Shown in pieces: positions 6,028-12,192 of a DNA stretch of 12,192 nucleotides. Numbering within the stretch: the first letter of the stretch is position 1; each line of letters starts with the position of its first letter. This DNA is from Oscillospiraceae bacterium. GTDB lineage: Bacteria; Bacillota; Clostridia; Oscillospirales; Ruminococcaceae. The DNA lies in contig JAEDLA010000018.1 of NCBI GenBank assembly GCA_016295545.1, positions 1 to 12,192 of the forward strand, in the 5' to 3' direction. Made by a program: the position numbers and the translations under genes. The notes under the pieces are model-generated. The model had not been told where the DNA came from. It made no database searches and was given only the letters and a program-made list of their open reading frames with translations.

Positions 6028-7227
6028 ATGGAAAAGAAAAAAGGTTTTTCTGTACTTAAAGCGCTTATAATAGTTATCTGTATTATCTTCATTGCGCTGT
6101 CTCTTGTTATCAATGTGGCTTTCTCAGGCGGAAAAACTCCCTCCGTATTCGGAAACTACTTCTACATTGTAAGGGATACTGATGCTCAGATGGGCGAAAG
6201 CTTCATCAACGGAGCTGCTATCATTGCCAAAGACTGCTCCGACACCGACCTTGTGACCGGAGACGTTGTTCTCTGCTATCCCGACGGCTCGGATATACTC
6301 CAGCTGCGCAGCATCTACAACATTGAACAGGACGAGACAACCGGTGACAACAAGTATTATACCGCTACTGCTACTTCTCAGGGTACTGAGCTTTCAATAA
6401 GCAAGGACAGAATAGAAGCTATCTGCACAGGCAGACCTCAGAGCGCAGAGCTTGGCAGCTTTATCAGCTTTACAACAAGCATCAAGGGCATTATCGCTCT
6501 GCTTGTTCTCCCCTGCGTACTTCTCGTTATCTTCCTTATCTTTAAAATTGCCGCCTCAAAGGAGGAGGACGATGAGGACGAGTACGATTTTTACGACTAC
6601 GACGAGAACAGCCAGTCCGAAGAACCTCAGATTCCCTCTCACGAAAAGCAGAGCAGTCCTCTTTTTGAGGCTTCTCAGGAAATACAGCCCAGCAACGAGT
6701 TTGAGCGCAAAAAAATGTCCATTGCCGAGAATTTCAGCCAGAAACGTGTTGACCACAACTCCACATACCAGAAAGAAAAGGAGCGCACAATGCAGTTCAA
6801 GGCTCAGCGTTCTGCAGAGACTTCATTTGCCGCAAGAAATGTAGCTTCACAGTCCTCTACAGCTCCTACTGCTGACGCTCTCAGAGAGGAAATGCTCAGA
6901 AAAACCGCAGAAGCTGAGCGCACAGGCACTTTCAGCACTAAAGCTTACAGTGATACCCAGTCAATAAACAGACAGCAGTATCAGGAGCCTATTGACAATA
7001 CCGGCATTCTCTCAAAGGCTCAGCTTGCTGAAATGGCACGGAATGATGTTCCAAAGACTACACCTCTGAAAAGTCCGGCAGCCTCTGCTGCTCCAAAGAA
7101 GTCATCATCTCCCAACATTGACGACATTCTCGAAAAAACTGAAATTAATCAGAAGAAAAAGAGTATTTCTGCTATGTCAGTGGACGACCTGCTCAAAATC
7201 ATTGAGGACGAGAAGAAAAAGCTCTGA
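6028..7227 (+). CDS. Two-pass membrane protein with signal peptidase I-like ectodomain lacking catalytic residues
   Basis: A 399-residue protein. A cationic start (MEKKKG) precedes a membrane segment at about 9-32, an external domain (33-151), a second membrane segment (about 152-175), a strongly acidic patch (179-193) and a polar, probably disordered cytoplasmic tail to 399 that ends in two short helical motifs (NIDDILEK, then SVDDLLKIIEDEKKKL). The external part follows the order of SipW/archaeal-type signal peptidases: SVFGNYFYIVR where the catalytic SGSM normally follows, then TDLVTGDVVLCYPDG (family: KVGDVI), then a YYTATATSQ segment where TKGDAN normally sits, then a glycine-proline turn leading to the second membrane helix. 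The catalytic serine and the basic residue are both absent, so it is probably not a peptidase. The homology is recognised by eye and tentative. ATG 6028 is chosen over ATG 6010 because AAGGA lies eight bases before 6028 and nothing suitable precedes 6010. It is monocistronic: own promoter, strong terminator. Confidence 0.8.
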   Translation: MEKKKGFSVLKALIIVICIIFIALSLVINVAFSGGKTPSVFGNYFYIVRDTDAQMGESFINGAAIIAKDCSDTDLVTGDVVLCYPDGSDILQLRSIYNIEQDETTGDNKYYTATATSQGTELSISKDRIEAICTGRPQSAELGSFISFTTSIKGIIALLVLPCVLLVIFLIFKIAASKEEDDEDEYDFYDYDENSQSEEPQIPSHEKQSSPLFEASQEIQPSNEFERKKMSIAENFSQKRVDHNSTYQKEKERTMQFKAQRSAETSFAARNVASQSSTAPTADALREEMLRKTAEAERTGTFSTKAYSDTQSINRQQYQEPIDNTGILSKAQLAEMARNDVPKTTPLKSPAASAAPKKSSSPNIDDILEKTEINQKKKSISAMSVDDLLKIIEDEKKKL

Positions 7228-7263
7228 TATATTATCCGTCCGTTCCTATAGCTTATGTTCATA

Positions 7264-7308
7264 AACCTGCACCGCAAGGACAGCTGTCTGCGGTGCAGGT
7301 TTTCTTTT
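7264..7308 (+). terminator. Strong intrinsic terminator of the signal-peptidase-like gene
   Basis: AACCTGCACCGCA (7264-7276) pairs perfectly over 13 bases with TGCGGTGCAGGTT (7289-7301). The apex contains the palindrome GACAGCTGTC. TTTTCTTTT follows. It lies 36 bases after the stop codon and insulates glgP from the upstream gene. Confidence 0.93.
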
Positions 7309-7412
7309 ACAGACAGTATATTACAGCCTGTTATTTACTTTCAGGTTATATTTATCCCTCATACTATTACATTGTGTAAAATACGTTGATAAATATTTGT
7401 AGAAATGTACAA

Positions 7413-7441
7413 TTGACGTGTGTCGAGGATTATAGTATAAT
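7413..7441 (+). promoter_or_regulatory. Sigma-A promoter of glgP
   Basis: TTGACG (7413-7418) and a perfect TATAAT (7436-7441) are 17 bases apart. Transcription would start near 7448, leaving a 124-base leader before the glgP ATG. Nothing else is recognised in the stretch between the upstream terminator and this promoter (7309-7412). No catabolite-repression (cre) box was recognised by eye. Confidence 0.82.
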
Positions 7442-7489
7442 TATTATAGGTCTGTGTGTACTTCTGTTCCGGCAGCGGAGTGCGCTTAC

Positions 7490-7585
7490 ATGAACCTGTC
7501 TGCATCATTTTTATACCGTGCGGCAGATTCCAAAAGGACGAACATTGTTCAGCCGGAGAATGGAGAAGATTATGGCTATAAATAA
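7490..7585 (+). other. Possible upstream ORF overlapping the glgP start
   Basis: In the glgP leader an ATG at 7490, nine bases after GGAG (7477-7480), opens a 31-codon frame that ends at TAA 7583-7585. It is out of frame with glgP and overlaps its first 14 bases. The spacing is plausible for translational coupling, but the peptide has no recognisable features and the frame could be open by chance. Confidence 0.25.
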
Positions 7586-9977
7586 AATGAACCCTCTTAT
7601 GGAACAGATTAGAAAAGCTTTCCCCGAAAAGCTCCAGTCACTTTACAGCGTTTCCCCTGAGGAAGCTTCGGACAAGCAGGTTTATCAGGTGCTCTCCTCA
7701 ATAATTGTGGAAATTCTTGGAAAGAAAAGACAGTCATTTATAAATCACACTCATTCAGTAGGCGGCAAGCAGATCTACTACCTTTCTATGGAATTTCTCA
7801 TGGGCCGCTCACTTAAAACAAGCCTTTACAACCTCGAACTCGTGGACGAGGTAAAGGAGATGCTGGGCGACTACGGCATCAATCTTGATAAAATATACGA
7901 TAATGAGCCTGACGCAGGTCTCGGCAACGGCGGTCTTGGCAGACTTGCTGCCTGCTATCTTGACGCTCTTGCTACTACAGCTCACCCTGCTATGGGCCAC
8001 TCTATCTGCTACGAGTACGGCATCTTCCAGCAGAAGCTTGAGGACGGCTGGCAGACTGAGCTTCCCGATAACTGGCTGCCCGGCGGTTCAGTATGGCTCG
8101 TTCCCAAGCCTGAGCTGTCCATCGATGTTCACTTCGAGGGCGATCTTCAGGAATACTGGGATAACCGCTATCACCACATTTCACACGTAAATTACAACAC
8201 TGTTGTTGCTATTCCTTATGATATGTACGTTTCAGGCTACGGCAGCGAGGGCGTTTCTACACTTCGTCTGTGGAAAGCTCAGGCTCCCAGCTTTGATATG
8301 GCTAAGTTCAACAGCGGTGACTATGCAAGTGCTCTTGCTCAGAACTCTGTTGCCAACGCTATCTCAAAGGTTCTTTATCCTAACGACAATCACCTGGAAG
8401 GCAAGTCACTCCGTCTCCGTCAGCAGTATTTCCTCTGCGCAGCTGCTGTAGGCGATATTGTAAACACTCACATGAATGTTTACGGTACTCTCGATAATCT
8501 CCACGAAAAGGTGGCTATCCATATCAATGATACTCACCCCACTCTTGCTATTCCGGAGCTTATGAGAATACTCCTTGACGACTGCGGATATACATGGGAA
8601 AAGGCATGGGATATCGTTATCCACACCTTTGCATACACCAATCACACTGTTATGGCAGAAGCTCTTGAAAAGTGGGATGTTAACCTTGTCAAGACAGTTA
8701 TCCCGAGAATCTTCTCCATTATCGTTGAGATAAACAACCGCTACTGCCGTCAGCTTATGGAGCAGTGCGGCTATGACAGCTCAAGAACAACAAGAATGTC
8801 CATTATCAAGGACAACCAGATCCACATGGCTACACTCTGCGTTGCTGTTTCCCACAGCGTAAACGGTGTTTCAAAGCTTCACTCCGAGATAATCAAGCAG
8901 TCTGTATTCCACGATGAATTCGAGACAACTCCGGCTAAGTTCAAGAACGTTACAAACGGTATTGCTTACAGAAGATGGCTCTATCAGTCAAATCCCGGAC
9001 TTACAAAGCTCCTTACCGAAACAATCGGCGACAACTTCATCAAGAACGGCTCTGCTCTTGCTGACTTCAGAAAGTACGAGGACGATGCCGCTGTTCTTGA
9101 AAAGCTCATGGCTGTAAAGCGTGAAAACAAGGAGAGATTCTGCAAGTATGTAAAGCAGAATACAAAGATTGACCTTAACCCTGACAGCATCTTCGATGTT
9201 CAGGTAAAGCGTCTCCACGAATACAAGAGACAGCACCTTAATGTTATGAATATCCTTGCTGACTACGCTTATCTCCTTAACAATCCAGACGCTGACTTTA
9301 CTCCCAAGACATACATCTTTGCTGCAAAGGCTGCTCCGGGCTACTACCTTGCAAAGCAGATAATCAAGATGATCTGGGCTATCTCTGAGGAAATCAGAAA
9401 GAATCCCAAGATCTCAAAGAAGCTTTCTGTTGTATTCCTTGAAAACTACTGCGTAACACTTTCTGAGATTCTTATGCCTGCAAGTGATATTTCAGAGCAG
9501 ATCTCCCTTGCCGGTACAGAGGCTTCCGGTACAGGAAACATGAAGCTTATGCTTAACGGTGCTGTTACTCTCGGTACTCTTGACGGAGCTAATATCGAAA
9601 TCAAGGAAGCTGCCGGCGATGACAACATCATTATCTTCGGCATGAAAACTGAGGAAGTGGAAGCTCTTAAAAACAGAGGCTATAATCCTAAGGATTATTT
9701 CAACTGCAATCCTGTTATCCACGAAGCTATTGAGCGTATGTACTCAGGTATCAACGGCTGTACTTTCAACGATGTTGCAAACTCCCTCAAGGAGCGTGAT
9801 CCGTATATGGTTCTTGCTGACTTTGATTCCTACAGACAAGCTCAGAAAACAAGCACTTCACTTTACAATGACAAGACAAAGTGGGCTAAGATGTCTCTTA
9901 ATAATATTGCAGGTGCCGGCATCTTCTCAGCAGACCGTGCAGTAAACGAATACGCTGATAATATCTGGAATCTTTAA
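7572..9977 (+). CDS. glgP: Glycogen/maltodextrin phosphorylase (GT35)
   Basis: An 801-residue cytoplasmic enzyme that uses phosphate to release glucose-1-phosphate from the non-reducing ends of alpha-1,4-glucan chains. Length and motifs fit bacterial GlgP/MalP. The glycine-rich GNGGLGRLAACYLD motif begins at G118. VKRLHEYKRQ begins at V545. The pyridoxal-phosphate signature EASGTGNMKLMLNGA carries the Schiff-base lysine K658, and TLGTLDGANIEI follows. The N-terminal regulatory serine peptide of animal phosphorylases is absent, as is usual in bacteria. The frame is open from 7518, but the ATG at 7572 is chosen: GGAG (7562-7565) is six bases upstream, whereas the ATG at 7560 has GGAG only one base away and 7518 has no good site. 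Glycogen versus maltodextrin preference cannot be read from sequence. A GH13 alpha-glucanase gene follows after 81 bases, pointing to storage or imported alpha-glucan breakdown. Confidence 0.97.
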   Translation: MAINKMNPLMEQIRKAFPEKLQSLYSVSPEEASDKQVYQVLSSIIVEILGKKRQSFINHTHSVGGKQIYYLSMEFLMGRSLKTSLYNLELVDEVKEMLGDYGINLDKIYDNEPDAGLGNGGLGRLAACYLDALATTAHPAMGHSICYEYGIFQQKLEDGWQTELPDNWLPGGSVWLVPKPELSIDVHFEGDLQEYWDNRYHHISHVNYNTVVAIPYDMYVSGYGSEGVSTLRLWKAQAPSFDMAKFNSGDYASALAQNSVANAISKVLYPNDNHLEGKSLRLRQQYFLCAAAVGDIVNTHMNVYGTLDNLHEKVAIHINDTHPTLAIPELMRILLDDCGYTWEKAWDIVIHTFAYTNHTVMAEALEKWDVNLVKTVIPRIFSIIVEINNRYCRQLMEQCGYDSSRTTRMSIIKDNQIHMATLCVAVSHSVNGVSKLHSEIIKQSVFHDEFETTPAKFKNVTNGIAYRRWLYQSNPGLTKLLTETIGDNFIKNGSALADFRKYEDDAAVLEKLMAVKRENKERFCKYVKQNTKIDLNPDSIFDVQVKRLHEYKRQHLNVMNILADYAYLLNNPDADFTPKTYIFAAKAAPGYYLAKQIIKMIWAISEEIRKNPKISKKLSVVFLENYCVTLSEILMPASDISEQISLAGTEASGTGNMKLMLNGAVTLGTLDGANIEIKEAAGDDNIIIFGMKTEEVEALKNRGYNPKDYFNCNPVIHEAIERMYSGINGCTFNDVANSLKERDPYMVLADFDSYRQAQKTSTSLYNDKTKWAKMSLNNIAGAGIFSADRAVNEYADNIWNL

Positions 9978-10002
9978 TCAATAACAATATGCATTTGCAA
10001 AG

Positions 10003-10036
10003 AGGCAGGAGGAGCTTTTACTCCTGCCTTATTTTA
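10003..10036 (+). terminator. Probable terminator or attenuating hairpin after glgP
   Basis: AGGCAGGAG (10003-10011) and CTCCTGCCT (10021-10029) form a perfect nine-pair stem with a nine-base loop, followed by TATTTTAT. The T tract is interrupted, so termination may be partial. The next gene starts only 22 bases later with no obvious promoter between, which suggests read-through expression of the GH13 gene. Confidence 0.7.
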
Positions 10037-10058
10037 TACTCTGACAGGAGCGAAATCA

Positions 10059-11930
10059 ATGAATAAACCAATTTATGATACATGGAATCTCAGCTATAAA
10101 TCCATTTTCGGTGCAATAAGGCAGTTTGAAACCTGTGTTTTTTCAATAAGACTGCCCAAGGACGTTATCCCCGACTTTGACCCTGTACTTGTGCTGTTCA
10201 GAACAGGCTTCAAGGAGCGTTTTCTTCCTATGCACAAATCAGCAGAGGAGGAGGACTGCATAGTCTATACAACTGAATACACCGCCCGGTACAGCGATGT
10301 CCACTATTACTATTTCTCATATACCTGCAACGGTACACGTCACTACATCAAAAAGACCAATGTCCACGAGGGCACACTGAACGGCGGTGACCTCTTTCAG
10401 CTGACGGTCTACTCAGATAAATACCAGACTCCCGATTTTCTCAAAGGCGGAGTTATGTATCAGATATTCCCTGACCGATTCTGCCGCAGCGGAAAGGTTC
10501 ATGAAAATATTCCGGAGGGCAGGGTGCTGCGTGAGGACTGGGGCGGTACTCCCTATTACAGACCTGACCAGAACGGTCATGTATGGAACAACGACTACTT
10601 CGGCGGAGATTTTGCCGGCATACAGTCAAAGCTGCCTTACCTGAAAGAGTTGGGCGTGACCTGTATCTACCTCAACCCAATTTTTGAATCCCACGAAAAT
10701 CACCGCTACAATACGGCAGACTACATGAAAGCTGATCCCCTTTTAGGCACTAATGAGGAATTTGCAGAGCTTTGCAGCGAAGCCGAAAAGTATGGTATCT
10801 CCGTTATTCTGGACGGTGTATTCTCCCATACAGGCGCAGACAGCATCTACTTCAACAAGTTCAGCCGATACGATACAATCGGCGCATACAACTCAAAGGA
10901 AAGTCCCTATTACAACTGGTACAGCTTCTTTGACTATCCCAACGGCTACGAGGCATGGTGGGGAATCGATACTCTCCCCAATGTAAACGAAAATTATCCC
11001 GAATACACTGAATATATCTGCGGAGATAAAGGCGTTCTGAATTACTGGCTCTCTCTCGGAGCTGCCGGCTACCGTCTTGATGTTGCTGATGAGCTGCCCG
11101 ACCTTTTCCTCGATAACCTGAGAAAATGCGTCAAAAAATACAGCGAGGACAAAATAATTATCGGTGAGGTCTGGGAGGACGCTTCAAACAAGGAAAGCTA
11201 CGGCGTTAAAAGACGCTATCTTCTCGGCGACCAGCTGGATTCCGTGATGAACTATCCTTTCAGAGAAGCAATAATCAACTATGTAAAGGGCGGTTCTCCC
11301 TATGACATGGAAAATTCAGTAATGACTATCATTGAAAATTATCCCAAGCCGACAATTGACGTGCTTATGAACTTTGTATCAACTCACGATATTGAAAGAG
11401 CTATAAACCGTCTCGGCGGCGAAAGCTGTGACGACAAGAGCAAGGACTGGATGGCTGAAAGATACCTGTCGGAGGAGGAATACAACAGAGGAAAAAATCT
11501 TCTTAAAGCCGCCATGGCTCTGCAGTTCTTCCTGCCCGGAGTACCAAGCATATACTACGGTGATGAAGCCGGCTTACAGGGCTACAAGGACCCTTTCAAC
11601 CGCCGCTGTTACCCCTGGGGACATGAGGACAAGGAGCTTATTGCCTATGTTTCGGAGCTTAGCCGTGTGAGGAAATCTCTTGACGTTCTGAAAGACGGCA
11701 GGATATACTTCGTCTACAGGGACGACAATGTTATCGCATTTGCAAGAACTGGTGAGACTGATGCAATATTCTTCGTTAACAGAAGCGGAAATACTGCCGT
11801 TGTCAATAATATCAGCAGTGAACTGAATCGCTTCACGGATTTCAGACCTTTTATCGGTGAATTTGCCAATGATACGGTAACTGTAAAGCCTTACGGATAC
11901 ACGATAATTCAGGCTTTGTTCAAGGGATAA
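10059..11930 (+). CDS. GH13 alpha-glucan hydrolase, neopullulanase/maltogenic amylase type, intracellular
   Basis: A 623-residue GH13 enzyme without a signal peptide. An N-terminal beta-sandwich domain (about 1-125, with SIFGAIRQ at 15-22) resembles CBM34-type domains of neopullulanases. The catalytic barrel starts at GVMYQIFPDRF (131-141), followed by NDYFGGDFAGI (178-188). Conserved regions: region I DGVFSH (D252-H257, with serine S256 where many members have asparagine), region V LPNVN (306-310), region II GYRLDVADE with nucleophile D341, region III GEVWE with acid/base E370, and region IV STHDIE with transition-state stabiliser D444. A C-terminal beta domain covers roughly 545-623. It probably hydrolyses or transglycosylates maltodextrins, cyclodextrins or branch points inside the cell, complementing GlgP. 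AGGAG lies eight bases before the ATG. No promoter was found in the 81-base gap, so it is likely cotranscribed with glgP. Exact specificity cannot be assigned. Confidence 0.93.
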   Translation: MNKPIYDTWNLSYKSIFGAIRQFETCVFSIRLPKDVIPDFDPVLVLFRTGFKERFLPMHKSAEEEDCIVYTTEYTARYSDVHYYYFSYTCNGTRHYIKKTNVHEGTLNGGDLFQLTVYSDKYQTPDFLKGGVMYQIFPDRFCRSGKVHENIPEGRVLREDWGGTPYYRPDQNGHVWNNDYFGGDFAGIQSKLPYLKELGVTCIYLNPIFESHENHRYNTADYMKADPLLGTNEEFAELCSEAEKYGISVILDGVFSHTGADSIYFNKFSRYDTIGAYNSKESPYYNWYSFFDYPNGYEAWWGIDTLPNVNENYPEYTEYICGDKGVLNYWLSLGAAGYRLDVADELPDLFLDNLRKCVKKYSEDKIIIGEVWEDASNKESYGVKRRYLLGDQLDSVMNYPFREAIINYVKGGSPYDMENSVMTIIENYPKPTIDVLMNFVSTHDIERAINRLGGESCDDKSKDWMAERYLSEEEYNRGKNLLKAAMALQFFLPGVPSIYYGDEAGLQGYKDPFNRRCYPWGHEDKELIAYVSELSRVRKSLDVLKDGRIYFVYRDDNVIAFARTGETDAIFFVNRSGNTAVVNNISSELNRFTDFRPFIGEFANDTVTVKPYGYTIIQALFKG

Positions 11931-11964
11931 TGATAACAAATGGAGAATTGATTTCTTCCAGCCC

Positions 11965-11993
11965 TTGACAAATGCCGAAATATACAGTAAAAT
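11965..11993 (+). promoter_or_regulatory. Promoter-like sequence driving the right-end structured element
   Basis: A perfect TTGACA (11965-11970) and TAAAAT (11988-11993) are separated by 17 bases. Transcription would start near 12000, just before the first hairpin of the structured region. No ORF with a ribosome binding site follows within the window. It could serve an RNA, or a gene beyond the right edge. Confidence 0.6.
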
Positions 11994-12003
11994 AAAAATA
12001 AAT

Positions 12004-12192
12004 GGGAGATTTATCTCCACGAGAGCCTGTTAAGTATTTTTGTGCGTAGATTTTTATTACTTCGTCGGGCAAGCCGAGGGAAGTAATGCTGGAATGTCCG
12101 TAAATCATCGCTTCGCTTGATTTACTACTTTGTCAGAGGGACGCTGCTCCCAACGGTCGCCCGTACCCTCTGTCACTTCGTGACATCTCCCT
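12004..12192. repeat. Structured intergenic element, probable interspersed repeat or ncRNA (runs to window edge)
   Basis: This stretch has no convincing gene but a chain of hairpins. GGAGA/TCTCC lies at 12005-12018. ATTACTTC/GAAGTAAT lies at 12056-12087, with a nested TCGG/CCGA. GTAAATCA/TGATTTAC lies at 12100-12125. CAGAGGG/CCCTCTG lies at 12134-12172, extended inward by ACG/CGT. TGTCAC/GTGACA lies at 12171-12185 with a TTC loop. GGGAGAT (12004-12010) is matched by ATCTCCC (12185-12191), so the whole segment is bracketed by a seven-base inverted repeat. The CCCTCTGTCACTTCGTGACA style recalls intergenic repeats I know in gut Clostridia, but that is memory, not a search. Base composition also shifts to higher GC after about 12060. 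Orientation and right boundary are unknown. Confidence 0.6.

Noticed and set aside
7518..7571. Upstream in-frame starts for glgP (7518 and ATG 7560)
   Set aside because: Neither has a usable ribosome binding site; the 18 extra residues would come from leader sequence, and phosphorylases begin near the 7572 start.
11574..12108. Minus-strand open frames of 148 and 62 codons at 11574-12020 and 11920-12108
   Set aside because: The first is mostly antisense to the GH13 gene; the second covers the promoter and hairpin region. Neither has a ribosome binding site or family resemblance.
12004..12192. Reading the hairpin chain as a CRISPR array or tRNA cluster
   Set aside because: The stems differ from one another, there is no regular repeat-spacer spacing, and no cloverleaf or CCA-like end can be drawn.

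Overview
The window looks like chromosomal DNA of a low-to-moderate GC Gram-positive anaerobe of class Clostridia, probably a Ruminococcus-like member of the Oscillospiraceae. The reasons are sigma-A promoters close to consensus, strong purine-rich ribosome binding sites, a TTG start, an oxygen-sensitive acyl-CoA dehydratase activase, a lipoprotein cyclophilin, and a glycogen phosphorylase/GH13 pair. The taxonomic call is an inference from protein flavour, not from a marker gene.

The left half (1-5725) is read leftwards. In transcription order it carries a membrane-anchored cyclophilin-fold protein that has lost its catalytic residues (4856-5725), a lipoprotein cyclophilin that keeps them (3861-4616), murA for peptidoglycan precursor synthesis (2411-3715, TTG start, clear terminator), and the first 750 codons of a large two-ATPase-domain activase of the 2-hydroxyacyl-CoA dehydratase activator family (1-2251), which runs off the left edge. 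Each cyclophilin gene has its own promoter. murA has no obvious promoter and may be read through from the lipoprotein gene, past a strong hairpin.

The right half (5922-12192) is read rightwards from a divergent promoter pair at 5762-5950. It carries a two-pass membrane protein that resembles signal peptidase I in layout but lacks its catalytic serine and basic residue and has a long charged cytoplasmic tail (6028-7227), followed by a strong terminator. Next come glycogen phosphorylase glgP (7572-9977), with its own promoter and a 124-base leader, a modest hairpin terminator, and an intracellular GH13 alpha-glucanase (10059-11930). GlgP and the GH13 enzyme probably work together: phosphorolysis shortens the outer chains of glycogen or maltodextrin, and the GH13 enzyme cuts or remodels branched and short oligosaccharides.

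The last 230 bases hold no convincing gene. They contain a promoter-like sequence followed by a run of hairpins at 12004-12192 that looks like an interspersed structured repeat or an RNA element cut off by the window edge. There is no sign of CRISPR, phage, a transposase or a defence system. The points most worth a second look are the two apparent pseudoenzymes (cyclophilin-like and signal-peptidase-like) encoded back to back from a divergent promoter region, and the structured element at the right end.
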